DNA of 64,000 nt from Xanthostigma xanthostigma. Its lineage: Eukaryota > Arthropoda > Insecta > Raphidioptera > Raphidiidae. The position numbers were made by a program, and so were the translations under genes. Position 1 is the stretch's first letter. The number at the start of each line of letters is the position of its first letter. The notes beneath the pieces were generated by a model. It ran no database searches. It was not told the DNA's origin and worked only from the letters and a program-made list of their open reading frames with translations. Shown here one piece after another: positions 36,082 through 47,898 of this stretch. The stretch covers positions 6,572,001 to 6,636,000 of the forward strand of contig OY754476.1 in NCBI GenBank assembly GCA_963575645.1, read 5' to 3'.

Positions 36082-37728
36082 TTTTTAAGGGGTTACAGGA
36101 AACGACGTGTCCACGCCTTAATTTTCAATATTTTTTAATGAAAATTTCACAAACTACTTATGAAATATATACTTTTTATATGGTAAATTGATGGAATGAA
36201 ATATTTTGTTGGTTAAATAAAAAAAAATTCGTAAAAATGTACCTGTTTTGAGCCTTTGAAACCCACTTAATCCCTTAAAACAAGTTCGATAACACGTTGT
36301 TGCCCTGCTGATTTGAGTCACCAAACATCATATTCCTGTGGACCCCACATTGCTGTAGCAGATCACTAGGGCTGGATCTTTGACCTGTCCTCCAGTCTTC
36401 TGTTCATCGTTTAGATGACAACTTGTCACCGTGCGGGCGGGATCTTCTTAATTCTGCTACTCAGGCTTGAACCCCGTAAGCCTCCATCTGAAATTAAAAA
36501 AAAAATAATAATAAAAAATCCTGTAGTAAAAAAAACAATACAAAATAGTGATGGGTCGATTGTCTGTAATTTCGGTTTCTTACGTAGTTTGAGCTATTTG
36601 GTATGACAAACAAGAATAAGTGGTTTTAGATTTTTTGTCTGTTTGTACCTACCAGTATTACTCGAGATTAGCTGAAATGATTTTTATGAAACTTGGTACA
36701 ATATTTACACGACCTTAAACTTAAAATATAGGATGTTTACGAATTTCCGGTTAGATAAGAATCTTCATATAAAACTGACGCTAATGAGAACAACGCCGCG
36801 GGTGCAGGCTAGTATAAAAATGCATAGCTCCAGTCCATAGGACCACGTTAAGTAACTTAAAATAACATACATTTTTTTAAATATTATTTCCATATAAAAC
36901 CAGGAAACGATATAGTATTTTAAATTATACAAATCTATGTTTATGTTATGCATTTTTCATTTGAACGAAAAAAAAAACACAAAAGTGGTTTAAAATAGCT
37001 CACCATGCTAACTGTCAAATTTGTAGCGAAGTCATTTGCTTATAAAACGTGAAAAAAATATGATTTCACATAAAATATTTATATCAAAATAATCTAAAAC
37101 ACTTCTAGAAACTGATTATCATAATCTTTAATATTATTTAGAAAATTTTACTGCTTAATTTTGTATTTTGTGATTTCGAAAATAGCGAAGCGTCTGAAAA
37201 CAAAAACGTGCTCTCTCTTGTCTGCTGCACTAGCCGTGCGTCATAGTCATTGCCTAGCCTACTATGTTAGATAATGCAGGTCGATGCGTTGCGAATATTT
37301 TTCAAAAATATATAAAGCTATTTATACGAAGCTATTTATGCAATGAGAATTGTATATATTATTATTTTATAATTAATAATTAATACATTTTTTGACGTTT
37401 TTAATACATATACAGTGTGAGACAAGGAGCTTGTACTAAAGGGAAGTGGTCCGCTGTCTGATAAATTTAAGGGAGATACGCTCGGAATATTATATGTAGG
37501 TAGCTACTTTTATATCTCTTTTATCCACGAAAATTGTGCTGCATTAATATAATCCACTTTATCTCTTGTTTTCAAAGTGCAAGCAATATTTCTTGCGTTG
37601 AAATTAATTGAGTTTCCTTTCATATACAATCCTTCAACTACGATTTACTGCGCAGTCTAGTAACTATTATCAAATAAGGTATAGAACGTGCAACTCTGAT
37701 CCATATAATACGCAACACTAAGGGCTAG
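36082..37728. other. No supported gene
   Basis: AT-rich. A 63-codon frame at 36415-36606 follows a GC-richer patch (36280-36490) that I cannot assign. Confidence 0.4.
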
Positions 37729-37731
37729 CTC

Positions 37732-38348
37732 ACATGAAGAGCGTTAATCGCGCATTGACATTTATACCACTGTTCACATGGTTACCGATTATACGCGTTA
37801 AGAGCGCGTTTATTTTATAGTTTATACGCTAGTTGAGTGTTGTATTCTGTCAAAGATGGCCGTTGCAGATGCAATCTGTTTATGGATGCTATATCGAAGA
37901 AGACAGCGTCATAGAAAAAATCGAAAATATTGGGTTCATCCTATTTTACAAAATAGAGTTATCTCAAGCTTGTACATTACACTTTATCCGAGTCTAAGGA
38001 ATTATGAACCTAAATTTTTCAACTACTATTTCGTCGATGAATAGATCATAGTCAAATTCTTCTCCATCCATTTTTTATTTTAAGGAAAACTTTTTAGAAA
38101 AAATAATCGAAAATATTGGACAGCAGGAACCTATCGCTTCAAATCGCGCGTTGCATCTGAACACATCAATGCTAATCAATGTTTAGTTAGACATGATCTA
38201 AGCGCGCGTTGACGCGCGTAGACAGGGTATTTGAGTTATCGTGGCGTTGAACGCGCGTTATCATATAAACAGTTATATGCAATTGTATTGAAATTGTAAA
38301 CGCGCGTTTGGCTAACGCGCGCTTAACGCCTCTCATGTAAACCTAGCC
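37732..38348 (+). mobile_element. PIF/Harbinger transposon relic with TAA target duplication
   Basis: The left end GGGCTAGCTCACATGA is approximately mirrored by TCATGTAAACCTAGCC at the right end. The flanks are TAA on both sides (37729-37731 and 38349-38351), the 3-bp duplication typical of PIF/Harbinger. Many GCGCGTT/AACGCGC motifs lie near the ends, which may be transposase-binding sites. At 617 bp it is an internally deleted copy that keeps the start of its transposase gene. Confidence 0.88.
37856..38044 (+). pseudogene. Harbinger transposase, N-terminal 62 residues
   Basis: The frame begins MAVADAICLWMLYRRRQR, continues with KYWVHPILQNR and ends with EPKFFNYYF, followed by VDE and a stop. 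The WVHPIL...LYPSLRNYEPKFFNYYF pattern is the conserved N-terminus of PIF/Harbinger transposases and of the host protein HARBI1. In a complete protein of roughly 350 residues it precedes the DDE nuclease domain that cuts and joins DNA. Here the frame ends right after FNYYF and none of the catalytic region remains. The start ATG is believable because it is where family members begin and it lies about 120 bp inside the terminal repeat. It is a remnant within a deleted element and not a working gene. Confidence 0.85.
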
Positions 38349-38351
38349 TAA

Positions 38352-39418
38352 TTCAGCGCTAGAGGTCTGGATTTGCTGACCAGCATATTTATTTATTCCC
38401 AAAATATTAGCTAATCCTTTACACAAATATCACAATTGTTGACCACCAGTTCTTTGACAATAAATATGATAAATATTTAATACAACTCTGTTCATATTGT
38501 AAACTGTTTAACTTGAGGATAAACTTAAAAAAACAAGGTGTGGATTGTATAACAGACAACGCCTTAACTATTTCGAAGAACGGATTAAGAAAAATGTCAG
38601 CATTACAACATTTGTACGGAAAATATTGTTTTGGTGTGTCCACAGCAAGCAACAATGGCCTAGTAGTCAGTCGTAATTGGTATCGTACGCGTAGGTCCAA
38701 TTCCAAACCACTATTAGTGTTTAGCGTTGTATATTTATGTGAAAAATTACCATAATCGTGTGATTGATACAATAAGCTCTCACTTGGCAAAAGAGGCCAA
38801 GACGATTTTAAACAAACCTATGCCTACTTATTTGGCTTGTCAATAAAGAATCGTAGATATGTCAAGTACTACTCAACGATACCAGATAAACTATGTCACA
38901 AAATCGAGATTTAGGCACAAATTTACATATTTAAAAAGAAAACTTAGGTCTGAACATATTAAAAAAGATATACTTACAGAAGTAGTGTCAAAAATTACGC
39001 GTGTCGTTCCAATCGAAATTAGTAGAAAATCGGGACGTTAACTCTGATACTATTTCATGATTTGAAAAGATACTATGCTTTTACGGTCTCTCATAATGTG
39101 ATGGTGTAATAATCGTTTATTGTTAAACATCTAGGTCAAGTTGTTATTTTCAATAATCATTCCTTCATTTAGAATATATTTTCCGAATAGCTCAAAACAC
39201 GAAGAACAGTCGCGACTGGCGGGGAATTACTGTATATGAAAAAGATATGCCGCGGGTTCCCGAGGCGATCTTCTAATATTGGGTTATTTAGCAATACAAG
39301 ACTTCAAACAAAATGCACCGCGGTAGCGACAGACGAACTACTCTTGATCTGTTACAAATTATTCAAACAGTAATATTGTTTAGAAACAACATGGGCGTCA
39401 ATGTGGAAATGTTTTTTT
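38352..39418. other. Unassigned sequence with open frames on both strands
   Basis: A 123-codon minus frame (38419-38790) and an 80-codon plus frame (38513-38755) overlap. A further 60-codon plus frame lies at 38859-39041 and is rich in Lys and Arg. No domain is recognised in any of them. The stretch follows the Harbinger relic but lies outside its target duplication. Confidence 0.35.
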
Positions 39419-39746
39419 CTTCATACCTCGATCGAAAGTACATACTTTCGGTATCAATTGCAAGGCAGAAAATCTAACATTTACGCATTGGTGTGATTAC
39501 ACTCACTTATGCGGGAAGTACGCACGTTCGGGCGGCAGTAATGAAAAAATCACTTATCAACTGTTGCTGAGATGTCGTTTCCATAGCAACCCTATTACAT
39601 TTTAGCTAATAGTCGCGAACAACTGTCATTCGTGTTTTTGCGTATGCCCTCAAAGCTGCTTGCTTTGAATTTATCTGTGTTTTTATGTAATTAATAACTA
39701 ATTAATTAATGTATTTAATAAGCGTACTTACGATCGAGGTATGAAG
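39419..39746. mobile_element. Miniature element, ends CTTCATACCTCGATCG
   Basis: CTTCATACCTCGATCG at 39419-39434, followed by AAAGTAC, is mirrored by GTACTTACGATCGAGG...ATGAAG ending at 39746. Length is 328 bp, with no coding frame. Confidence 0.72.
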
Positions 39747-39759
39747 ACAAACTGTGTAC

Positions 39760-39848
39760 ACCACACTGGCCGAAAGTTTGATATCGCGTTGCACTAGGAG
39801 TCATGATGCCCGAGGCGAGAAGAATATCAAACTTTCGGCCCTTGTGGG
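39760..39848. repeat. Foldback repeat, about 25-bp arms
   Basis: CCACACTGGCCGAAAGTTTG, followed by ATAT, is mirrored by ATAT and CAAACTTTCGGCCCTTGTGG. The centre carries TCATGATGCCCGAGG; a similar GATGCCCGAGG occurs alone near 42281. Confidence 0.75.
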
Positions 39849-39948
39849 GTAATATACTAATTATCATCGAAAAGTCGATTTCAATTTCGAAAAACCATTG
39901 ACGTAATGGTGTTTAGGGATCATCCATAAGTTGTGTCACTCTTTGAGG

Positions 39949-40420
39949 AACGTTCTTCTTTTTGTTGTATTACAATATGAAGCTCAGATGACAGATCGAA
40001 GAAATATTTTACTAAAATTATCATATAGAGGCGCAAGTAGCAAAAGCGTTGAGCTAAGCCAGATGGCATCATGCAGCATTGCTGTGACGTTGTTCAGCGT
40101 TGCTCGCTGTTTCACAATTAAAACCGTCAGATGGCAGTATGCAGTATTGTGTCTGTTGTATTACAATATGAAGGTCAGATGACAGATCGAAGTGTTGACG
40201 TTGTTTCAAAATTAAAGTCGTTAGATGGCAGACGTTGTTCAGCGTTGCTGTATTTTAATTAATTTACAAAAACAAAAGCAATAATACATTTTTTAGTTGT
40301 CGATGTCAGTAGAGCAAGCAATTATCTGTAAAATGATATATAATTTATGTGGAGAAATTGTGAGGTTTTTTCTAAAAAGGGAGGCAAACATCTTTAACCT
40401 TAGCTTATTAATATATATGA
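39949..40420 (-). mobile_element. Helitron copy, 3' end lost
   Basis: Reverse-strand relative of the Helitron at 12521-12986. Its 5' terminus, TCATATATATTAATAAGC on the minus strand, ends at 40420. The match stops near 39949, so the 3' hairpin and CTAG are missing. The internal block with CAGATGGCAG and GTCAGATGACAG motifs is expanded relative to the complete copy. The frame 39931-40182 is inside it and is not a gene. Confidence 0.82.
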
Positions 40421-41862
40421 TTTATTGATGTCTCAAATACCTTTCGTTGGAACACGATTAGCATTTACAATGTTTTGTTACAAATATATTCGCGGTGTAA
40501 ACAGAGTTCATGCAACGACACTGTTTAACCGTCAACTCAAACTTGGAACCTGCTGTTTAGTTCGATCATAAATTGTTTTATGCCTCATAACTTGTAATGG
40601 CACCTTTTCTACGCGTGATCAACTACCGTGAACTTCTATAATTTATAATTTTATATTTTACCATAAATCTAAATTTTTGACACGCCTTTTTATATATTTC
40701 ATATAGAAAAACAGTGTTAATATATGTATTTTCAAATTCAACGAATATTTTATAAGTGGCTGTTAAAGGAGCTAATTTAATTAGATAACCACAAATCGAT
40801 AGATAGATAATTTGTTTTTTTTACAATTAAAAACAATTAGTTAGACTTGTTATACATAAAAATCGTGAATGTTTTTAGTATTATATTTATATGTAAATAT
40901 AAGATTGTAAATCTTGAATGAAAGTCTAGCAAACGTCAGTGGCGGGTTATTTAAAGTAAACAAAAATGTTAATAATGACGGAGTTTACACAATTCACTTT
41001 TTTTCACTTTGCGTGGCTTAATACAAAAAAATGCATATTTAAAAATTATCGATTATTTTGCTGCGCATTTAAAGAACTCGCTCTACCCTGGCATTCCGCC
41101 ATTGCAAGACAAAGAATTTTTTCAGAATGAATGAGAAAACTGTAGAATTTAGATTATTCTGTTTCTGTATCAAATTCACAAGAATTTTTATACGTGTGCG
41201 CTGTAATAAATTTTGAATGAAAGATGATTCAAAACAATTTTCATTCATAAATTCACCGAAAAATGTACATAAATGACAGCTCTCGTTTTTTTTTGTGTAC
41301 GATAATTTTTGAGACTTTTGCAAGTTCATTGTTCGCATATTTTAGGCTTGCATACAATTGACCCTGAAAATTATACATAATTTATAAATAATAAAATACA
41401 TACAAGTTTTTATAGCACCTTGACACTGAACTATTTTAAATTTTTGTATTGCAGATAAGAAATTTATGATTGTCTAAAACAATAATTTAGTGATTTATGT
41501 GCTCTGTTATGTCGCAATGAATTTGACATTAGATAAAATATGAATTTTAACAAGAAATTTTTATTTTTTTTGTAACCTGCATATTATGCATATCTATATG
41601 TTGAATGGCTAATGATAGAAAGCAGGAAAAATTTCGTTAAATTCGAGCGTAAAAAGGGTCAACGTGCCTCTTTTTTACCCGGCTGCAGTACACCAAGGAA
41701 GGGGATATTGTGTTTGTCAGTCTACGGATGTGTGCATGTATGGATGTTAGGCTCTAGAGCTAGAACGAATAGAGTGATAGACCTAAAGGGACAAATAACT
41801 AATAAGGTGTCGTTAGCATAGTCTTGACTCTCCAAATGTCCTAGGATATTTATGATGTCACG
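40421..41862. other. No supported gene
   Basis: AT-rich. The frames at 41069-41338 (minus) and 41612-41821 (plus) have no recognisable domain. Confidence 0.45.
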
Positions 41863-42040
41863 AATATTTTAATATGGCGGTCAAGATTTGCCATATAGGC
41901 TATTTCCCAACGTGAAAAAAAAATAAAAATCCCATTGAAACGGGTAGACCTATACTTATAGGTCTACCCGTTTTCTAATTTGTTTTTTCACGTTGGGCAA
42001 TAGCCTATATGACGAATCTTGACCACCATATTAAAATATT
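41863..42040. mobile_element. 178-bp hairpin miniature element
   Basis: AATATTTTAATATGG at 41863 is mirrored by CCATATTAAAATATT ending at 42040. The arms continue inward through CAAGATT, ATATAGGCTATT, AACGTGAAAAA and CGGGTAGACCTATA to a 2-4 base centre near 41955. Virtually the whole element is one long stem. Confidence 0.87.
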
Positions 42041-42606
42041 AATAATGATAGTTAAAATATCCGCACGCTTCATTCAAAAAAGTTGCTTCACAACTAAAAA
42101 TCGTAAAGTAAAAGAACAAAAAAGTCGACTGTAGTAAAAAGATATTATCCTATGTTTTAATGTTTTTCAGTAGTAAGATGTTGCCATAGAAACAAAAACA
42201 ATGTTTCAGTGTAATAAATACTCACTATATTATATTATGTGAATTATTTTCATTGCGTATATATATACATTTTCATTTGATGCCCGAGGGCAAACCTAAT
42301 AATTATTATGTCAATGTAATCTGATTTGAATATAAATGTTTCAATCACATTTATCTTGTTTATATGATAAACCATGTGCATATTTATGTACATACATATT
42401 TAATTATTCTTTTTTACATAGGTAAAACAATATACTATAGTCGATATAAATATACAGTTGTTTCTCTCTATATATATATAATATATATATATAATATATA
42501 TATATACGCATCATTGCGTCTTAGGTCTTAGGCCCAGCGTAGACATCCTACTTGTTTTTGTTTTATTAACGAACACAAAAAAAAACTAAAGGTACATCGT
42601 CCATCT
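42041..42606. other. No gene; simple repeats
   Basis: AT-rich, including the (TA)n tract at 42468-42508. Confidence 0.5.
42468..42508. repeat. (TA)n microsatellite
   Basis: About 40 bases of nearly uninterrupted TA. Confidence 0.9.
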
Positions 42607-42823
42607 ATCGAAGAATCTCGTTAGAGATTCTTTTCTGTGCTAAATGCCGACGTATCTCTAACGTATTCTTATACATTGATTTTGCCTAGCTCCCATATAA
42701 CGCCGTGTATATGAGACGAGTTTCCAAGTTTTATAGTTCTGTGACCACGTGACTTTCATAGGACCGATTTTTCGTATCACCCATATATACTTCTGTACCA
42801 CAATAACAGCTTATACTACGAGG

Positions 42824-42903
42824 GTGCCCGTGGACGAGTGGTTACGACGTTAGACTAGTAATAACACTAATAACAGGGTCTCGGGTTCGATTCCCAGCAG
42901 CAT
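42824..42903 (+). ncRNA. tRNA(Ser)-like pol III unit in repeat B
   Basis: The D-arm region reads GGACGAGTGGTTACGAC, closer to a true tRNA-Ser D-arm than copy A. The B box GGGTTCGATTCCC at 42883-42895 is intact, and a T-run follows at 42915. The 3' acceptor side CAGCAGCAT pairs less well with the 5' side than in copy A. The anticodon region is the same damaged form. Confidence 0.65.
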
Positions 42904-43483
42904 CATTGGAAAAGTTTTTTTTTTCTACTCCATTTTATTTCCACTTGATATTTATATATAATCATATATTTTTTTTTAATTTTTAATTTTTTTTTAATTT
43001 TTAATTTTTTTACATTTTTCATTGTTTTTTTTATTTTTAATTTATTTTCTCAATTTTTTTCTCATATACCTACATATTTTTATTTCTTTTTTAATTTTTA
43101 ATTTTTTATTTTCTTGTTTTTTGAAAAATACACTTTCGTCAAATTTTTTATTAAAAAATAACAAAATATATGATTGAAGTTAGATTTAAATAATTTAATT
43201 TATTAAAAAACATATTTATCATATAAAGTGCAACAAAAATTAAAAAGTGGAAAGTTTTCAAAGTGAAACTTCTTTTTTTAATGCAAAAGAAGTATTTTAC
43301 AAATGATATGAAAAAAATTTTGTATTTTTAATGGTTGGCCTTGTTCATTGATTTTTTTTTCATGCCTTCAAAATTGGCCTTCATGGAATCTGTGGCCTCT
43401 TAATTCTAAAAATGCACATATGTTTATTTTTTGGAGAAAAAATAAAAATAATGTCTCACACTTTGGAAAAAGACGTGAAATCT

Positions 43484-44031
43484 TAAAAAAAAAACTTCGG
43501 AGAAGTAAAAACTTCGTTCTGTGCTAAATTCAAAAACTTGAGGCGACTGAATCTCAGAATTATAACTTAAAAAAAAAAGAATTTCGAGGCAGACAAGAAA
43601 TTAAAATCAAGCTCGAAATTCTGTGCCTAAGACGTCGAAAAAAAAATGAATTTCGAGGCAGACAAGGAATTGAAATCCAACTTCGAAATTCTGTGCTTAT
43701 AAAAGCTACAAAGCAACAGCAAAAAAAAGTGCACAGACGGCGTTTTTTTAGTGGTAACTAAAGGAGTTATGCGAACACCGTCTTTGCATTTTTTTTGCTG
43801 TTGCTTTGTAGCTTTTATAAGCACAGAATTTCGAAGTTGGATTTCAATTCCTTGTCTGCCTCGAAATTCATTTTTTTTCGACGTCTTAGGCACAGAATTT
43901 CGAGCTTGATTTCAATTTCTTGTCTGCCTCGAAATTCTTTTTTTTTTAAGTTATAATTCTGAGATTCAGTCGCCTCAAATTTTTGAATTTAGCACAGAAC
44001 GAAGTTTTTACTTCTCCGAAGTTTTTTTTTT
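43484..44031. repeat. Foldback part of repeat B
   Basis: A palindrome of about 540 bp centred near 43757, the counterpart of 24632-25182. The minus frame at 43627-43893 reads through one arm and is not a gene. Confidence 0.87.
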
Positions 44032-44152
44032 AAGATTATGCTATACATCCAGAGGGGCCTCATATATATGAGATGGCATACGACCACGGCTAACCTGAGA
44101 TGAGAATATTTTCTTGTTTCATACTTTTCAGTAGTCGGGTACAGTTTTTAAA
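44032..44152 (-). mobile_element. Other half of the split miniature element
   Basis: Starting ATTATGCTATACATCC, it matches the reverse complement of the intact copy at 61857-62102 from the point where 23625-23771 stops, through GGCATACGACCACGGCT, to the terminal repeat ending near 44152. Confidence 0.8.
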
Positions 44153-44209
44153 CTTATTTTTTATTTAATTTTTTTTTCTTATTTTTTATGTTTTCAATTT
44201 GCTGCTCTC

Positions 44210-44403
44210 TGGGACCAAAATTCGAAAATAAATGTAGCCTATGTTACCGGGGCCATAATAACAAATCGATTGACACCTTATTTATCAAAATCGGATGGAT
44301 AGTTTAGGCGCTACGGTGGAACATCAGTAAATATAAACATACATACCATAGACTGCTAAACTCATAACCCTTCCTTTTGGCTTCGCCGTAGTCGGGTAAA
44401 AAG
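44210..44403 (+). mobile_element. 3' tail of a non-LTR retrotransposon (RTE-like)
   Basis: The motifs AGCCTATGTTACCGGGG, AAATCGGATGGATAGTTTAG, GCGCTACGGTGGAACA and GGCTTCGCCGTAGTCGGG match, from memory, the 3' untranslated end of RTE-type or related insect retroelements. No coding part is attached. A shorter version of the last segment is at 62103-62165. Confidence 0.5.
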
Positions 44404-44859
44404 GTTTTATCACTGACGTTGACAGAAAATATTCTCATAGGGGCAGGAATTAAAAAAAAATGATGATTAAAAATGAACCAAAAGAAGAAAAATCCAATAC
44501 TTAGTTTTATGAAACCGTGTTTAAAGTTGTTTACCAAGGGACTAAATATATTTTCTTAGCCTGAAAAAGCCGAAAAATTGGTTTTTAAAATTTTAACAAA
44601 ATTGTCCAAACTTTATAAAAACACTAATTTGTAAATAGTTAATTATCTTCTGTGTTCAATTTGAAGTAGATAAACAGTTAACTAAATGCTTGCCGATTAT
44701 CGAAATTGGCAAAAAAATATTAATCATTTATTCAGAATACTTTAATATAATATAGTACTTGAATATTTTTTGCACTAATTCTATAAATTAGTTGCTTTAC
44801 ATGCATGTAAAGTAACACATTACGTACTAGTAAAGTAAAGTAAACAAAACTGGTCGTGC
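44404..44859. other. No gene seen
   Basis: AT-rich. Confidence 0.4.
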
Positions 44860-45110
44860 TATACCAAATTCAAAGTAAACCTTGCCCGTCTGCCAGTTGT
44901 TTTTTATAACCTATTAGAAGTTACGTTTATTCAAAAGTGCACTGTCAAAAATTTTGAAAATGAGGTGAAAACTAGTTATTTTACACGTGCAAAAAATATC
45001 ACATTTCATGCTTGATGGTATTACAACTCGTTAAAACTCGCTTGCGTTCGTAATATAACTCATTACGGCACTAGGTGTACAATCTACTATTAAAGCCCTT
45101 TTCTAAGCAC
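44860..45110. repeat. Diverged interspersed repeat, paired with 55930-56140
   Basis: Shared blocks with 55930-56140 include TTTTTTATAACCTA, TTAAAAATTTTGA-type text, AGTTATTTTA, GTGCAAAAAA and a following dyad with TCATGTGA or ACTCGTT. Similarity is moderate and broken by indels. Confidence 0.45.
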
Positions 45111-47710
45111 TCTCTTCTATTTGTCATATTATTTTACAATAGCTTTTGATCAACGAATACGTCATAGGTAAAACATCTTCAAATACCGCAAGTGCTGAAG
45201 GCTTCCTTCAGAATGTTAAGTCATGTATGCTGACAACCATTATCCACAATTCAGCGAATACGCATTGATGTGGAATACCCCCTTTAAGTTCAACGTACAC
45301 TGTGAAGAACATCCTGTATATTTCACCCTCACGTGTCTGGTAAATCACTAACCTTCACCAGCGAATTCGCTTTCCTTAATACCGGTTTTGACTGAAACCT
45401 TATCTTGATCCGAAAGTAACCGGACGAAAAGACTTTAGGCTTGTAGCCTTTGTTAGAGTAGAAAGTGGCATCTAAGCGAGAACTTTCACAGAACCTAATA
45501 TCGGTTTTGACATAGACCTTATTTTAACACAGTTGGGTCAAAAGTAGCTCTTACTTTGGATACCAGTTTAGTTAAAATATAAACAGACGATTTTAAATAT
45601 TAGTATCGATTGATTAACAAAGTATTTCAAAAATCACATCAACTCCTGGTTATTATTACGCATCTTGTAGCATCCTGTATGTACGGAAAGGAGTATAGTA
45701 TACAGTCAATATGACCCCTTAAATGGTAATAGCTGGGTCGTGCCATGTGTAGATGTAATGTCTGGCAAGAATATTTACAAACAAACGACAGACGGACTTC
45801 GATGGAAGGGGGAAGAAGAATGGGGGAAAGAAAGAAGCACAGTCTTCTGCCATTTAGACGGCTTGTTCCTTTTTCGTTTCAGACGTCTTTTATTTACACT
45901 GAAGTCCAATATCTTTGTTCGTAGCCGCGTTCATATTGTTCTACAAAGCAGCTCAATAAGGCTCCTCAATTCGTTATATAATTGACTATGTCGCAGACTC
46001 TTCGGTACACTATTCCACGTCAAAATTTATTGTTATACTTCAATCTCAAAGAAATATCCTACAAGGCAATAATAAATATTGGATATTAGAAAATTGCATT
46101 GTTTTACTAGCTCTTGTATAGGATTTTCTCCTGTCCTAGTATTGATCACCCACCTTAAATATAAATATTCAGCCAGTTGACGTTAAATGAAAAGTTCATT
46201 GATAAAAATGCATTATGTTTATAAAAAATCATTGAGAGAACAGAAAATTTGTAATATTCAGGGATACCAGCTTAGGGGTTTCCCCCTAATTTCTTTAGTC
46301 TTCTATTTTTGTTAAGTGCGTCATAATGTTTTAAAAATAGAAAAAAACTCTAAATTAATTTTTAATTTCTTTGTTTCAGGTAAAGAAAACAAACTAACAA
46401 ATTATCGAGGGTCTTATTATTTCAACTAGCTAAAAAGGTAATGTAAATAATTGTGAACCATTCATTATCTATAAAAACTTCAAACAATCACATTCAGATG
46501 TATTCGCTAGCATAAGTTCACTTTGGTGTTTTTGTACAAATGAGCAATGTCGTTTATATGCATGAGACATTTATTATTTTTCTTCAATTTATCAATTCGC
46601 GACATTTTCACACGAAAACTGAGTAATATTAGAGCGTTTTTATCATTATTTATCGTGGCAATATTCATGTGAGGAAATTAACTTTTATATAAGCCATTAT
46701 ATTAACGCCTTTTTTGTATTTCATTTCGAAACACAAAAATTTTGACAACAAACATTTTAATCTAGATTTTTTTATTATAGGTTTTACTGGCTTTTGTTTT
46801 CAGTAACAGTTACCCACGACAAATATTTATTTATTATTTAACCATAATTTCTTAAAACTAATTAATTAGACAGGGACACAATAGAGGGATGGACCATAAA
46901 AATCTAGATTTTTAAACTTATTTTATTTACGACCACTTTATATAACATGAATTTGTAAGTGAAGCTTGGTGTCACATTTTGAGCAATTTTCTCTGACAAA
47001 TTAATAGTAATCAAAAATATGATTTTTGTAATCATATTGTATAAATATTGCCCACATTTACTACTAAATGACCTATCATGTAGACAATTTAATAATGATC
47101 GTTTTTAATTCAATTATTAATGTTTGCTGTAAAAAAATCAAGAGAGCACGAAATTGCAAATTTATGATTTTACATGTTTAATCCCTGTTCACACATCATG
47201 AGCAGTTCACGACCCCCTAATTGATCTATATTTAATATTTTCATTATTATAACGTTTTATTTGGGCCTTAAACTAAATAAATAATTACATTTGTTGCAAC
47301 CCCAGAATATTTTTCACAATCTACAATTTATTTCACAACCTATAATCGAGATTTGAGAACACATTGTATGATTACTAACCGCTCTTTTATCGTCTCAAAA
47401 GTTTTAAAAATAAATCTCTATACTATGAACAATTCTATACAGGGCCTAAGAATAGCCGAAATAATAGAAAATTTGTTGTTTATAATGCGTTTCCTTAACT
47501 CATTTATTATTACATTAACTAAGAAATCACCTGTGAAAGCTAAACAGTCTAATTTCCGAACACATCGTATATTAATTCTGCGATGAATATGAATAACATT
47601 GCACACACACCATAATAATGGCACGAATGAGTTGCTGGTTGCTTGAAGATAACCTATGAGAATATTGATCATCATAAAATTGTAAAAACAAGACGAGAGT
47701 TTCAATTAAT
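45111..47710. other. No supported gene; weak direct repeat at 45379-45525
   Basis: The segment CGGTTTTGAC, four bases, then ACCTTAT occurs at about 45381 and 45502, in similar surroundings, as two diverged copies about 120 bp apart. The rest is AT-rich with chance frames (45740-45985, 47353-47586 and 47418-47705). Confidence 0.4.
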
Positions 47711-47898
47711 CCAAAATAATAATAACAATTTATTATAGAGTAGCTACTGTTTGCTACAATTGTTAAGAAACACCCATTGTTACAACGCTATCAACATAGA
47801 AAAATTTGTTTATTTTTTCAAACAATGTCACCGTCGGGATACGAACCCCGAATCTTTCCACTCTCGCGGCGGACTGAGTTACATTACACCACAGTGAC
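47711..47898 (-). mobile_element. tRNA-derived SINE
   Basis: On the minus strand it begins with a 72-nt tRNA-like head (47827-47898) whose seven-base ends GTCACTG and CGGTGAC pair fully, with one G-U. An anticodon-type stem TCCGC/GTGGA closes a seven-base loop, and a B box GGGTTCGTATCCC follows. The body then reads CATTGTTTGAAAAAATAAAC and CAATGGGTGTTTCTTAAC, ending in a (TTA)-rich tail near 47711. A second copy of the same family, on the plus strand, is split at 48135-49290. The loop base before the anticodon is G and not the invariant T, so this is not a working tRNA gene. Confidence 0.8.

Larger units (their letters stand above)
42607..44031 (+). repeat. 1.4-kb direct repeat, copy B
   Basis: Same order of parts and same end points as copy A at 23772-25182. 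Differences are scattered substitutions and T-tract length changes; the densest cluster is in the tRNA-like part. The left flank is unrelated to that of A. The right flank is the missing half of the miniature element found to the left of A. Confidence 0.88.

Noticed and set aside
38419-38790. 123-codon minus frame as a gene
   Set aside because: No motif recognised and opposed by an overlapping plus frame; listed only as an open question.
43627-43893. 88-codon minus frame
   Set aside because: Lies within one arm of the palindrome of repeat B.
23772-44031. Canonical LTR retrotransposon
   Set aside because: The direct repeats do not begin TG or end CA, contain palindromes and a tRNA-like unit, and no gag or pol sequence lies between them.
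47827-47898. Functional tRNA gene (72 nt, good acceptor stem)
   Set aside because: The base before the anticodon is G instead of T, the T-arm is one base too long, and it is fused to a SINE body with a TTA tail that recurs nearby.
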